Assembly (NCBI RefSeq): GCF_900188275.1
Contig: NZ_FZNY01000001.1
Span: 682,001 to 746,000, forward strand
DNA from: Dokdonia pacifica
Lineage (GTDB): Bacteria > Bacteroidota > Bacteroidia > Flavobacteriales > Flavobacteriaceae
Direction of reading: 5' to 3'
DNA length: 64,000 bases
The notes below the pieces were generated by a model, which was not told the origin of the DNA, searched no databases, and saw only the letters and a program-made list of their open reading frames with translations. Made by a program: the position numbers and the translations under genes. Below are positions 1-8,395 of the stretch, piece after piece; the stretch's first letter is position 1; each line of letters begins with the position of its first letter.

Positions 1-413
1 TTAAAATCGGGCGTGATTGTTTTAAAATTAAACGTAAAAGCACGTATTTCCTTTGGGAGATCATCATAGAGCTTATCCAAAAGTAAGGTTACAGAATACT
101 CGGTATCTGAATTGAGAGGCTCATCGGGAACAAATCGCAAAACACGCTGTCCTGACACTGTCACTTTTCCAGATGTTTTAGGAATAATTTTAAACACATC
201 TGATGGGATTTCCTGATCTACTTCAAACTGCGTTAATGCCTTTCCTACCTTGACCGTAATGGGGTTTGCAATAGATTGCCTACCACTCGTAGCATAAGAG
301 ATATACTCTTTGTATTTAAATAGATTATCAGTGGGTTGGTCGGCACCTTTTTTGTCACAAGTGATTAAAAAAAGGCTTAGTACTGCGGTGAGAAAAACAT
401 GGATGTTACGCAT
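1..413 (-). CDS. N-terminus of alpha-2-macroglobulin-like lipoprotein (partial)
   Basis: This is the first ~137 codons of a leftward gene that runs off the left edge. The start reads MRNIHVFLTAVLSLFLITCDKK, a lipoprotein signal with a Cys at residue 19, so the product should be anchored in the envelope. The next ~110 residues form a beta-rich, Ig-like domain with the phrases NLFKYKEYISYATSG and RFVPDEPLNSDTEYSV. These resemble, from memory, the N-terminal domain of the very large bacterial alpha-2-macroglobulins of Bacteroidota, thought to trap proteases at the cell surface. The thioester and macroglobulin domains lie outside the window, so the assignment rests on the N-terminus only. Another Ig-like lipoprotein is possible. 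Confidence 0.65.
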   Translation of the reverse strand, partial: MRNIHVFLTAVLSLFLITCDKKGADQPTDNLFKYKEYISYATSGRQSIANPITVKVGKALTQFEVDQEIPSDVFKIIPKTSGKVTVSGQRVLRFVPDEPLNSDTEYSVTLLLDKLYDDLPKEIRAFTFNFKTITPDF

Positions 414-441
414 AATGATGGTGTTAGTTAGCCTCTCTATC

Positions 442-463
442 TTTTATTCTAAATAGAATAAAA
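442..463. promoter_or_regulatory. 22-bp perfect palindrome upstream of the A2M-like gene
   Basis: TTTTATTCTA, two A, then TAGAATAAAA: two perfect 10-bp arms 29 bases upstream of the lipoprotein start. It could be an operator or a leader hairpin. The rest of 414-726 holds no gene: AT-rich sequence and one copy of the CTCTCCC-type repeat at 690-712. Confidence 0.35.
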
Positions 464-689
464 TCAGATAAACAGGTATTCAAAATATGTTACTAAAGAT
501 AACAGATTTTAAATGGATTAATATGAATTTAAAATGATGCTTTTTATAGGTTGAGATTGGTTAATTCAACATATAAAATAGGTATAGAAAATCGAGTGGT
601 TATGGTGGTAACGTAACTGTTAAAATTTCTAGTATATGAATTTTAACATTTGTGACGGATTTAACAGTTTTCCTCCCTCTCTACCTTTC

Positions 690-712
690 AGGCATCTCTC
701 CCAAAGGGAGAG
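690..712. repeat. Interspersed repeat, 'CATCTCTCCCAAAGGGAGAG' type
   Basis: A short inverted repeat (CTCTCCC AAA GGGAGAG) preceded by GGCAT. The same unit, some copies inverted or imperfect, is seen at 30815-30840 and 60992-61020. It lies in the gap downstream of the ABM-domain gene and could work as a terminator hairpin there. Confidence 0.55.
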
Positions 713-726
713 AATTATATGCTTAT

Positions 727-1068
727 TTAAAGATTAGAAAAATCATAGTGACGCTCTACTTTACAAATACGTATAGTATACGCTTCATACCAAGTACTTT
801 TTCCTTTAGCCTGTGCTGCTTGATGATCTGTTTGCGCTTTCCATCTCGCAATATCTTCTAGGGTTTTCCAATAAGAAATCGTAATGCCCACTTCATTACG
901 CGCATGGTCTATTCCTAAATATCCAGGCATGTCTTGTGCAAGTTCTTCAAGATGTTGTGCAGCTAGACTATAGCCTCTAGTGACACTGGTTTGTGTACTT
1001 GCAAAAACAACTGCGTAATAAGGGAGTTCTTTGTGTAATGGGGTTAAAAGTGAGTTTTGTGATGCCAT
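727..1068 (-). CDS. ABM-domain (antibiotic biosynthesis monooxygenase-like) protein
   Basis: A 113-residue single-domain protein of the dimeric alpha-beta barrel (ABM/YqjZ-like) type. The middle reads GYLGIDHARNEVGITISYW followed by KTLEDIARWKAQTDHQAAQ and then WYEAYTIRICKVERHY. This matches the usual pattern 'xPGYLGxExxRxxxGxxxxYWxSxExIxxWKxxxxHxxAQxxGxxxWYxxYxxRIxxVER' of this group. Family members are small cytoplasmic enzymes or heme/quinone-binding proteins; the substrate cannot be read from sequence. The gene stands alone between intergenic repeats and a type IX-secreted protein gene on the same strand. Confidence 0.8.
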   Translation of the reverse strand: MASQNSLLTPLHKELPYYAVVFASTQTSVTRGYSLAAQHLEELAQDMPGYLGIDHARNEVGITISYWKTLEDIARWKAQTDHQAAQAKGKSTWYEAYTIRICKVERHYDFSNL

Positions 1069-1130
1069 ACCAGAAAGTTATCATCCAAAATTACTCTTTT
1101 ATATTGTGAATAAATATAGTTATGCTAGAT

Positions 1131-1868
1131 TTAGTTTTTAAGAAATCGTTTTGCTGTCACCTTTCCCTTTTGATCTTCTATACGAAGAAAATACAATCCA
1201 GATTTCCAATGTTGAACATCTATTGAGTTTATACCTAATGCTTCTTTAGAGGTTGTTATAAGCATTCTTCCTTGTATATCAAATACAGTTATGGTATAAT
1301 CTTCTTGACTATCAGTTTCTATATATAATTGACTTTGAACAGGGTTTGGATAGATAGAAAAAGAAGGCAACGTATTATCTCTTAAAGACAAAAAAGGATT
1401 CCCATAAAAAGCAGCATCTCCATTCGTATTATATACAGATAATGTTGGGGCATTACCAAGATATATAATATCATACTCAAATACATCTTCAATCCCATTT
1501 AAATAAAAATTAAAATATAAGTTCTCAAAAACACTATTCTCAGACAAATCACACTCTATTAAGGTCATTGAGTATTCATCAAATGAAAAAGAAGGAAGCA
1601 TTCCTGTTTCTTCTTGAAAAGATAAAAATCCAAAAAAGCCATTACACACATAAGTATCAAATACGGGAGGAATTCCTTCACTTTCTTCTTCAAAAACAAG
1701 ACCTATCATTTCTACTTCATCATTCATAGGAGGAACAAAATCTTCTCCGTCTATCGTTAAAAGTTCTAATTTCCACTCTCCTTCAAAGAGAACAGGAAAT
1801 TGTGCAAATACACTTTGAGATACCATTAAAGATATGCATGTAATAAAAAACAACTGTTTTTTCATCAT
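1131..1868 (-). CDS. Secreted protein with type IX (Por) C-terminal sorting domain
   Basis: A 245-residue exported protein of unknown function. The first ~22 residues (MMKKQLFFITCISLMVSQSVFA) are a signal peptide. Residues ~25-165 are an acidic beta-rich domain containing two Cys (VCNGFF and IECDLS) that I do not recognise. The last ~75 residues, starting near FSIYPNPVQSQLYIET and ending GLYFLRIEDQKGKVTAKRFLKN, form a clear type A sorting domain, so the protein should cross the outer membrane by the type IX system. A second ATG two codons in (MKKQLFF) is an equally good start. It is divergent from the PhoD gene. Confidence 0.8.
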   Translation of the reverse strand: MMKKQLFFITCISLMVSQSVFAQFPVLFEGEWKLELLTIDGEDFVPPMNDEVEMIGLVFEEESEGIPPVFDTYVCNGFFGFLSFQEETGMLPSFSFDEYSMTLIECDLSENSVFENLYFNFYLNGIEDVFEYDIIYLGNAPTLSVYNTNGDAAFYGNPFLSLRDNTLPSFSIYPNPVQSQLYIETDSQEDYTITVFDIQGRMLITTSKEALGINSIDVQHWKSGLYFLRIEDQKGKVTAKRFLKN

Positions 1869-2024
1869 TGATTATTTAGAAATTTAAGATACTATTTATT
1901 CTGTAAAATAATAGAAAATAGATAGATAGATATTTTTTTAATAGCTATATTCATATCTTACTTTTAATACTAGCATAACACTGGTGTCTTTTCTTTTTAA
2001 AAACTTTGCATAAAACAACTCATT

Positions 2025-3353
2025 ATGAAACGTACAATATTCATTTTTTTAGTTAGTGTGTTTATTTCTGTAGCTACTTTTGCGCAAGCAGACTTATTGC
2101 AATCAGGGCCTATGGTAGGGTATTCAGATTTTAGAGAAGCACTGATCTGGGTACAAACCAAAGCACCCGCCGATGTAAAAATTGGATATTTCGCTCAAGG
2201 CGAAAAAGAACGATTTACTAAAACCGTTTCTACAACAGAAGAAGGAGATTATATCGCAAAATTATATCCGAGCGATGTCGCATATGGAACCACATACACT
2301 TATAAACTATATCTTAATGATCAGCTAGTACCACGTTTATATCCCTTAGAATTCCAAACACAAACTTTGTGGCAATATCGTACCGATCCACCGCCATTTA
2401 CCTTTGCTATTGGGTCTTGTTTTTATCGTAATGAACCCAAAGACGATCGTCCAGGAAGACCTTATGGAGATGCTTATGGTATTTTTGAGAGTATTGTTCA
2501 AAAAGATCCTGATTTCATGGTCTGGTTAGGAGATAATATTTATTTACGCACTCCCGATTTTCAAACCGAACGCGGTATTCGTCATCGCAATCGTCAGGCA
2601 CGTGCAACTCCCGAATTACAAGCTTTGTTAGGAAGTGTACATCATTATGCTATTTGGGATGATCATGATTATGGTCCTAATGATTCTGATCGTAGTTATG
2701 TACATAAAAAAATAGCTGAAAAGGCATTTAATGAGTACTGGGGGAACCCAAGTACCAATGCTACTGGAGAAGGAGGTATTACAGGACAATTTGTATGGAA
2801 TGATGTCGAATTCTTCTTGATGGACGATCGATATCATCGTGCTCCAAACAGAAGTCTTGATTCGGCTAAAGATTATTTAGGAGACGTACAACTCAACTGG
2901 CTTATTGATGCTTTAACTGCGAGTAAAGCTTCTTTTAAAATTGTATGTATTGGTGGACAAACCATCAGTGATGCTGCTGTTTATGAAAATTATGCTACCT
3001 ATCCTGAGGCACGTAAACGTTTACTAGATCGCATTGCTGCTGAAAAGATAGAAGGCGTTGTATTTATGAGTGGTGATAGACATCATACCGAGATCTCACG
3101 TTTAGAACGTCCCGATGCGTATCCGCTTATTGATATTACCTGCTCACCACTTACATCTGGAACTCATAAAGCACGTGATGAAGGAAATACACTTCAAGTA
3201 AAGGATAAAACGTATTATGAGCGCAACTTTGGACTTGTAAATGTTTCTGGAGCGTACGGAGAGCGTACATTACTCCTTACCATTTACGATCAGAAAGGAC
3301 AAAAGGTATGGGATTACAGCATCGCACAACAAGAATTACGTTATAAAAAATAG
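2025..3353 (+). CDS. PhoD-family alkaline phosphatase, exported
   Basis: A 442-residue metallophosphoesterase of the PhoD family, which hydrolyses phosphate mono- and diesters outside the cytoplasm. Residues 1-21 (ending ATFAQA) are a Sec signal peptide; ~25-110 is a fibronectin-like PhoD N-terminal domain. Metal-site motifs follow in the expected order: GSC at 130-132, GDN at 169-171, WDDHDYG at 211-217 and SGDRHH at 349-354. The Cys of GSC and the DDHD cluster are the usual iron/calcium ligands of PhoD. The C-terminus has no type IX sorting domain, so a periplasmic location is likely. It ends 15 bases before the stop of the convergent HtrA-like gene. Confidence 0.85.
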   Translation: MKRTIFIFLVSVFISVATFAQADLLQSGPMVGYSDFREALIWVQTKAPADVKIGYFAQGEKERFTKTVSTTEEGDYIAKLYPSDVAYGTTYTYKLYLNDQLVPRLYPLEFQTQTLWQYRTDPPPFTFAIGSCFYRNEPKDDRPGRPYGDAYGIFESIVQKDPDFMVWLGDNIYLRTPDFQTERGIRHRNRQARATPELQALLGSVHHYAIWDDHDYGPNDSDRSYVHKKIAEKAFNEYWGNPSTNATGEGGITGQFVWNDVEFFLMDDRYHRAPNRSLDSAKDYLGDVQLNWLIDALTASKASFKIVCIGGQTISDAAVYENYATYPEARKRLLDRIAAEKIEGVVFMSGDRHHTEISRLERPDAYPLIDITCSPLTSGTHKARDEGNTLQVKDKTYYERNFGLVNVSGAYGERTLLLTIYDQKGQKVWDYSIAQQELRYKK

Positions 3354-3368
3354 GTTGAATTGGTACTA

Positions 3369-4475
3369 TTATTTCTTCACTAAGAAATTACGACGGGTAT
3401 CTGTAATGTCTAACGTTGCTGTATACTCTTTTCCTTCTCTTAAATACCGTATGTTTATTTTATTATCGTCGGCATGTGTGCTTTTTGAATGTTCTAAACA
3501 ACCTACATGGCATGTCACTTGTTTTCCTATTTGAAGGATAATATCGCCTCCAAATAAAATCTCTCTTCCTGCTACATTTGCTGAAATATAACCTCCTCGC
3601 AATCCTGCTTTTTCTGCTGGACTATTGGCAGCTACTCGTTGGATGAGTAGCCCTCCATTTTGAATAGGAAGATTAAACAAACGTGCATATTCTTCTTGTG
3701 TCAGGAAAATACTTTCTACACCTACCCATGGACGATCTTCAAAAGCGAGTAAATCTTTTGCTGTATTGATAGAAACTACCATTCCTATGCCTTGAAAACC
3801 TCCTGAAACTGTAAGTATACTGGAAGCAATTCCTACCACTTCACCTTGTGAATTAAAAAGAGGACCACCACTATTTCCTGAGTTGATTGCTGCATCGGTT
3901 TGGATAAACTCTACACGAACAGTTCCGTCATACAATCGATCGTCGCCTCTAAATGCTGAGATAATTCCTGATGAAAATGAATTTTCAAGACCATACGGGC
4001 TTCCTATAGCATATACATTTTGTCCTACCACAAGATTATCTGAGTTTCCGAGTTTGGCATGTGATAAAGTAGGATCTAATACTTTTAATTGTAATAAAGC
4101 GATATCGGCTGTTTTTTCACTAAATAAGATAGACGCTTTACGCATTTTTCCATCTTGTGTTTTGACCAAAATTTCAGATGCGCCATCTACTACGTGTGCC
4201 GCTGTAAGAATATAACAATCATGAGAAATAAGCACCCCAGAACCTTGCCCTTGACTTTTAATAGCTCCTTTTTCGGTGTAGTTATTTGAGGTTGTAAAAA
4301 TGGTCACAACCGCAGGTAATACTTTTTTATAGATATTAGAAACGGTAGTTTCTTCTTTACTTAAATACGTAGGGGTGGTCCTTTTTTTAGGGCTCGCATG
4401 CGTGCCTGCGGTTTGCGCGACTAGGAATGTTGAGACACTAAAAAGACTTATCAATAAGAGAATATACTTTCTCAT
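3369..4475 (-). CDS. HtrA/DegP-like S1C serine protease with one PDZ domain
   Basis: A 368-residue exported trypsin-like protease. Signal peptide 1-20 (ending FLVAQ). The catalytic triad can be read as His94 (TAAHVVD), Asp124 (TADIALL) and Ser202 (GNSGGP). A PDZ domain covers about 250-345 (PWVGVESIFL; GLLIQRVAANSPAEKAGLRGG). Family members degrade or hold misfolded periplasmic proteins. The length fits the one-PDZ group (DegS-like) rather than two-PDZ DegP/DegQ. A ~20-residue tail follows the PDZ. The gene is monocistronic and convergent with phoD. Confidence 0.85.
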   Translation of the reverse strand: MRKYILLLISLFSVSTFLVAQTAGTHASPKKRTTPTYLSKEETTVSNIYKKVLPAVVTIFTTSNNYTEKGAIKSQGQGSGVLISHDCYILTAAHVVDGASEILVKTQDGKMRKASILFSEKTADIALLQLKVLDPTLSHAKLGNSDNLVVGQNVYAIGSPYGLENSFSSGIISAFRGDDRLYDGTVRVEFIQTDAAINSGNSGGPLFNSQGEVVGIASSILTVSGGFQGIGMVVSINTAKDLLAFEDRPWVGVESIFLTQEEYARLFNLPIQNGGLLIQRVAANSPAEKAGLRGGYISANVAGREILFGGDIILQIGKQVTCHVGCLEHSKSTHADDNKINIRYLREGKEYTATLDITDTRRNFLVKK

Positions 4476-4621
4476 GACATAAAAGGTTTTTGATTTATAA
4501 AATGATTGGCAGCAACCGTATAGTCACTTACAACCGATTTGTCGAAGAAAAATTTAAAACCTTATTTTTTTGTCGTTTTTTCCTTTAGAAATATATTCTC
4601 TTATATCAAATTATTGCTGTA

Positions 4622-4641
4622 TACGCTTTCGCGAAAGCGTA
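4622..4641. repeat. Palindrome TACGCTTTCGCGAAAGCGTA, perfect copy
   Basis: A perfect 20-bp palindrome in the 391-base gap 4476-4866 (no gene). The gap also contains two CTTCTCCC/CTCTCCC-type hairpins (4668-4692 and 4756-4790). Confidence 0.9.
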
Positions 4642-4667
4642 AAAATGAGTAACGCAATAGTAAAGTT

Positions 4668-4790
4668 CCTTCTCCCTTAAGGAGAAGATTTGTCTAAGGG
4701 AACTACTCTATTTACCCCAAACAAGAAGATTTGGAAGAGAGATTTGTACTATTTCGCCCTCACCTTTATCCTCTCCCTGAGGGAGAGTAA
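4668..4790. repeat. Pair of interspersed CCTTCTCCC / CTCTCCCTGAGGGAGAG repeats
   Basis: Unit one at 4668-4692 (CCTTCTCCCTTAAGGAGAAG) and unit two at 4756-4790 (CCCTCACC ... CCTCTCCCTGAGGGAGAG) face each other. The same two-unit arrangement recurs at 6590-6682 and a single unit at 24456-24491. Each unit can fold as a hairpin. They may be mobile-element derivatives or terminator hairpins. Confidence 0.6.
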
Positions 4791-4866
4791 ACAAACTATA
4801 TTAATAGGTGAGATTATATGGGTAAAAATCCCTTCTTCTTAAAAGGATAAAGCGAAGAAGAGGAAA

Positions 4867-6363
4867 TTACTCCACTACTTCAAATGCTTGAATGGCGGCA
4901 TTGGGTTCCATAATGCTGTGACCTGTCCAGAAATTAGGATCATACTTAGATAAATAGGTCGCTTTTATATTTTCATTTTCAGAAGCAGCTTCATAGGCTG
5001 TACTAGAAATATCTTCAGAATTAAATACAACCATTTCATATTTAGACACGGAAGTTCCTTGAACATCTAGGGCAAGTGAAAGTTCATTTTGCTTACGACG
5101 TCCTTTTACATGCTTGTTTTTTTCGATCACTTTTAAAGGACGGTCTACGCCAAAATAATTGCCGTTTTCCAATTCTAAATAACGCGGACTATAACTACCA
5201 CTACTATTTTTTGCAAATAACATCTTTCCTCTATACACATCTTCTCCATATCTAATCCCTAATAATCCGAACTTAAACAACGGACGTACATTGGCAAATT
5301 CTAATCGTACAATAGCAAAATCATTGGTATTTACATAGGCTGTACCTTTAAAATCTTTTTTCCCTTTTGGTAAAAAATCAATAATGTACACAGGCTCTTG
5401 ATCTATAAATGTGTAATCTCTAATTTCAAATTCATAGCGATTTGATTTTTCTAGAATGTCAATCTTAGAGTCTTCGTTAAAGAATAATTGCGTGTACAGT
5501 TCTGAAATACGATCTTTCATTTGTTGTTGGAAGTAGTTTTTCTCACTTGCATTTTCTACCTCTACTTTTACTTTATTAGCATCTTCATTGGCTGCAGTGA
5601 TAGAGTCTAATTGTACTTTGGTTCCAAAAAGTCCTGACTTGATTTTAAGGTATGAGTCTGGTTTTACGTTTTCTTTAAAAATAGTTTCTAGACGCTCACT
5701 AAGACCATCTACCGAAACGTCTTTAGACTTATCATACAGCTCGGCTGCTTTATCAATATGGAACTTATGTTTACGGTAATTACCATAAAAATCTCCTACA
5801 ACTTCGCGATAATATGAAGATTCACGAGGCACTAAGGTTGCAATACTATCGATAAGTTCTTTATTTAACTCTTCAATGGTAGATTTTTTAAACCCAAAAT
5901 CCACTTTTTTCATCGTATTAAAATCCGATTGTCTAAAGAAAATTTTCTTTTTAGATAGGTCTTGTACGTAATAGTTTTTATCCAGATTCTCTTTTACTTT
6001 TTCAATTACCTCTTTTGCAGAAAGAGGATTACTAGAAAGAAATACGCCTTTTAATTCGAACGATTTTGGTGCTAACTGAATAATACTATCGGTAAGGGAT
6101 GCAAGTAAAATTCCTTTACGCTCATATCCCATAGAAGAAATATATACAGAGTCTTTTACTTTTTTTAATTGCGCTTCGGTAATGGTAAAAATACCATCCT
6201 CGTTAGAAATAACGCCTTGATTTTCTGAAAGCTCAATGGTAGCAAAAGGAACAGGCGCTTGTGTTTTACTATCTATAAGTGTTGCCGATACTGTTTGTGC
6301 AGTCATTCCTGAGATCAGTAATCCTGCAAGTAAGGTGATGATGTATTTGATAATTGTTGTCAT
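4867..6363 (-). CDS. Exported carboxypeptidase-like regulatory-domain protein
   Basis: A 498-residue protein. Residues 1-23 are a signal peptide (ending SGMTAQ). Residues ~24-105 are a CarboxypepD_reg-like beta-sandwich (ATLIDSKTQAPVPFATIELS, then NEDGIFTI). The rest (~110-498) is a mixed region with VYIIDFLPKGKKDFKGTAYV followed by a lipoprotein-carrier-like stretch (TNDFAIVRLEFANVRPLFKFG) typical of flavobacterial surface proteins with this N-terminus. No TonB plug or barrel is present. It is probably a periplasmic or outer-membrane-associated protein of unknown function. It is monocistronic, with repeat-rich gaps on both sides. Confidence 0.7.
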   Translation of the reverse strand: MTTIIKYIITLLAGLLISGMTAQTVSATLIDSKTQAPVPFATIELSENQGVISNEDGIFTITEAQLKKVKDSVYISSMGYERKGILLASLTDSIIQLAPKSFELKGVFLSSNPLSAKEVIEKVKENLDKNYYVQDLSKKKIFFRQSDFNTMKKVDFGFKKSTIEELNKELIDSIATLVPRESSYYREVVGDFYGNYRKHKFHIDKAAELYDKSKDVSVDGLSERLETIFKENVKPDSYLKIKSGLFGTKVQLDSITAANEDANKVKVEVENASEKNYFQQQMKDRISELYTQLFFNEDSKIDILEKSNRYEFEIRDYTFIDQEPVYIIDFLPKGKKDFKGTAYVNTNDFAIVRLEFANVRPLFKFGLLGIRYGEDVYRGKMLFAKNSSGSYSPRYLELENGNYFGVDRPLKVIEKNKHVKGRRKQNELSLALDVQGTSVSKYEMVVFNSEDISSTAYEAASENENIKATYLSKYDPNFWTGHSIMEPNAAIQAFEVVE

Positions 6364-6536
6364 GATGAATGAATGATTGTTTTTTATATAGACGCATCAT
6401 TTTTGCAAATGGTTGCCTGCTATCTTTTTTTCATGACGATTTTAAGGGGATTGTGTTACTTGTAAGTTTTAGAATTCGGGGCTTCGATACAATCTTGATT
6501 TCATCGAGATCACTCAGCCTCCTTTGATGCGTTTTT

Positions 6537-6564
6537 GTTATACGCTTTCGCGAAAGCGTATAAC
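6537..6564. repeat. Extended perfect copy of the TTTCGCGAAA palindrome (28 bp)
   Basis: The 20-bp palindrome is extended by 4 matching bases on each side (GTTA ... TAAC), giving a perfect 28-bp palindrome. It lies in the gap 6364-6655, which otherwise contains a TTTCGATACAAT...ATCACTCAG repeat (6484-6530) and the CTTCTCCC repeat pair. Confidence 0.9.
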
Positions 6565-6589
6565 AATTGATTATTAGATGTTAAAATTC

Positions 6590-6682
6590 CTTCTCCCTCG
6601 GGGAGAAGGTTAGGATGAGGGGAAGCGAGAGATTATCGCAATCAACACCCTCACCTTAATCCTCTCCCTCAGGGAGAGGAGA
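6590..6682. repeat. CTTCTCCC / CTCTCCCTCAGGGAGAG repeat pair
   Basis: Unit one 6590-6620 (CCTTCTCCCTCGGGGAGAAGG, then TTAGGATGAGGGG) and unit two 6646-6682 (CCCTCACCTTAATCCTCTCC...GGGAGAGGAG). The second unit supplies the stop codon and last ~9 codons of the small gene at 6656-6835. Confidence 0.65.
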
Positions 6683-6835
6683 TATATTATTTTGTAATTT
6701 TATTTTTTCATTGAGTGCTTTTAAACGTGCTTTATGTGCTTCTTTTTTTTCACGTTCTTTCTTTTTCTTTTGAGCCATAAGCTTAGAGTGCTTGGCTTTA
6801 TTTTTTGTGTTTTTAGGACTTCCTGCTTTTGCCAT
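6656..6835 (-). CDS. Small Lys-rich basic protein
   Basis: A 59-residue ORF, shorter than common gene-finding cut-offs. It starts MAKAGSPKNTKNKAKHSKLM and continues with a run of Lys/Arg/Glu/Ala that is surely helical (AQKKKKEREKKEAHKARLKA). The strong composition bias and MAKAGSPKN-like start look like a real small protein, possibly nucleic-acid binding. Its last residues (NNISPLPEGED) come from an intergenic CTCTCCC repeat, so the natural C-terminus may have been replaced or extended by that repeat. Function unknown. Confidence 0.5.
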   Translation of the reverse strand: MAKAGSPKNTKNKAKHSKLMAQKKKKEREKKEAHKARLKALNEKIKLQNNISPLPEGED

Positions 6836-6861
6836 AGTTAAATATAATAAGAATAAAATCG

Positions 6862-6910
6862 GGATTTCTATACAATTTCTGCTTGTACGAAAATCACTCA
6901 GCTACCTTAT
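6862..6910. repeat. Interspersed repeat of the 'ATACAAT...ATCACTCAG' type
   Basis: TTTCTATACAATTTCTGCTTGTACG then AAAATCACTCAGCTACCTTA. A similar unit occurs at 6484-6530 and inverted at 24043-24085 and 24250-24295. Confidence 0.45.
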
Positions 6911-7518
6911 ATTTTTTTATTATACGCTTTCGCGAAAGCGGACTGCATTTCTTTAAATGCTTGTATGGGGTCTTTAGCATTCCACACACCGCCTAAGGCA
7001 CCTACGCCTTGAAAGCCTAGTTTGACTGCTTCTGGGGTGGTTTGTGCATTAATACCACCCATTCCTGCAATGAATTTAGGAATGTCTCGCACATCAAACC
7101 CTCTGCCTTGCATATCGCTTTTAGAAATGGCTGCAAATACAGGACTGAGTAGATGGTAAGCAAAAGTTACCGGTTGTGCTGCGAGGTCTTCAGGTTCGTG
7201 ATAGGAGCTACTTACGGCAAAACCTTTATCGGTAAAGGACTTTACATAGGTTTCTAATGCGGCTCCTTGCTCACGCCACTTACGTTCTTCCAAATGAATT
7301 CCTTTAATCGCATATTCTTGCGTCAACTCCACTGGAAAATTATGCGTCATGATATATGGATAATACGTTGGATCTATCTGCTCTAAATAGGCACGATGTT
7401 CGTCTAGCGTAGCGTTTGGTTTTCTAAAATGAAAGTGTTCTAAACCAGCTTCAAAGAGTTGATGAAGGGTTTTAATTTCGATATCATCAGTTTGTTCTGG
7501 AGATATAAGGAGGATCAT
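6907..7518 (-). CDS. ThiE/TenI-like thiamine phosphate synthase family protein
   Basis: A 203-residue TIM-barrel protein of the thiamine monophosphate synthase/TenI superfamily. ThiE joins the pyrimidine and thiazole phosphates; TenI aromatises the thiazole. Visible family features: LLISPEQ at the start, GLEHFHFRKP (beta-strand with the substrate region), VSSSYHEPEDL, LLSPVFAAISKSD (matching the usual 'GPIFPTxxK') and FIAGMGGINAQTTPEAVKLGFQGVGALGGVW (phosphate-binding GGI and G-x-G-A). It is slightly short and stands alone with no other thi gene, which favours TenI or a side role. The last codons (SAFAKAYNKKI) are made from a copy of the TTTCGCGAAA palindrome. Confidence 0.75.
   Translation of the reverse strand: MILLISPEQTDDIEIKTLHQLFEAGLEHFHFRKPNATLDEHRAYLEQIDPTYYPYIMTHNFPVELTQEYAIKGIHLEERKWREQGAALETYVKSFTDKGFAVSSSYHEPEDLAAQPVTFAYHLLSPVFAAISKSDMQGRGFDVRDIPKFIAGMGGINAQTTPEAVKLGFQGVGALGGVWNAKDPIQAFKEMQSAFAKAYNKKI
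6923..6940. repeat. TTTCGCGAAA palindrome inside the ThiE-like gene
   Basis: TACGCTTTCGCGAAAGCG lies in frame at the 3' end of the ThiE-like gene and encodes SAFAKAY. Confidence 0.9.
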
Positions 7519-8041
7519 AGTGGGTTTGTTTTCATTCCCACACTTCGACTATGCTCAGCATAAACTCCATTGGGAATATCATCATAACGTAAAAATACGT
7601 TTTAATTTATCTATGAGGAATTGGATTGATCATATAACACTTAAAATTCTTTATTTCAGCCTTCGAAAAGTTATCGTAAAATGTGAAGCGAGTATTTCGT
7701 AGAATTTCATACTGTTTGAGCGTAGCGAGATTCCAAAATTCAGGAATGGAGCAATATATTTAGATAAGGTTTCGTCAGCCTAGCCTTTTTTGATTCTTTT
7801 TTTGGCAATGAAAAAAGAATAGGATATAATAAAAAATCATTATGTTCATTTTCTTTGCTTGCCCAAAGAAAACGAACCAAAAGAAAAGGCACTTTCTCTT
7901 AGGTGTTTTTCGCTTAAAGCGAAAACCGCAAACTGTTTTCTAAATTTTTTCCAAGGCTTCAAAAATTCTTAACGAAAACTTTTTACTACACTGAAGAAAA
8001 AGAAAACTAAACTGATTAACTTTATTCTTTTGAAGATTAAC
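7519..8041. repeat. Gene-free gap with flavobacterial interspersed repeats
   Basis: No credible gene in 523 bases. It holds a hairpin near 7793-7816 (TTCTTTTTTTGGCAATGAAA, arms of T and A runs around GGCAATG), whose inverse recurs at 34912-34935. It also holds a stem at 7844-7877 (GTTCATTTTCTTTG / CAAAGAAAACGAAC around TTGCC). A CTTTGCTTGCCCAAAGAAAA-type element is common between genes in many Bacteroidota. Confidence 0.5.
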
Positions 8042-8335
8042 TCACTGTTGAATCACTTCTATTAACTGTTCTTTTGGCACCACACCTGACTGTCTCCAGA
8101 CTTGTTTTCCATTCTTGTATAAAATCATAGTCGGGACACCGCGTACTTGATATTTGGTGGCTAAGGGTTGATTTTTATCTACGTCTATTTTGACAATTTT
8201 AACGGCATCGCCTAGTTCTTCTTTGACTTGTTCTAGAATAGGCCCTAAGGTTTTACAAGGACCACACCATGTTGCATAAAAATCAACTAAAACGGTGGGA
8301 GAACTGGATATAATAGTTTGAAAAGAGGATTTCAT
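8042..8335 (-). CDS. trxA: Thioredoxin
   Basis: A 97-residue cytoplasmic thioredoxin, a protein disulfide reductase. The redox site is W23-C24-G25-P26-C27 in YATWCGPCKTLGP, with KIDVDKNQPLATKYQVRGVP (cis-Pro) and TMILYKNGKQV further on. The length (about 100) is normal. It is a single gene whose upstream region faces the rightward DUF2188 gene. Confidence 0.9.
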   Translation of the reverse strand: MKSSFQTIISSSPTVLVDFYATWCGPCKTLGPILEQVKEELGDAVKIVKIDVDKNQPLATKYQVRGVPTMILYKNGKQVWRQSGVVPKEQLIEVIQQ

Positions 8336-8395
8336 TTTTTTGATGTAAAATTAGGGTATAAAAATAGTATATTCAACATCGATAATTTCATTACT

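Noticed and set aside
652-861. 69-codon ORF on the + strand
   Set aside because: Shadow of the ABM-domain gene and a repeat on the other strand; composition not protein-like.
8318-8395. Longer N-terminus for the DUF2188 gene
   Set aside because: It would overlap the start of trxA and adds residues outside the domain; ATG 8396 is better.
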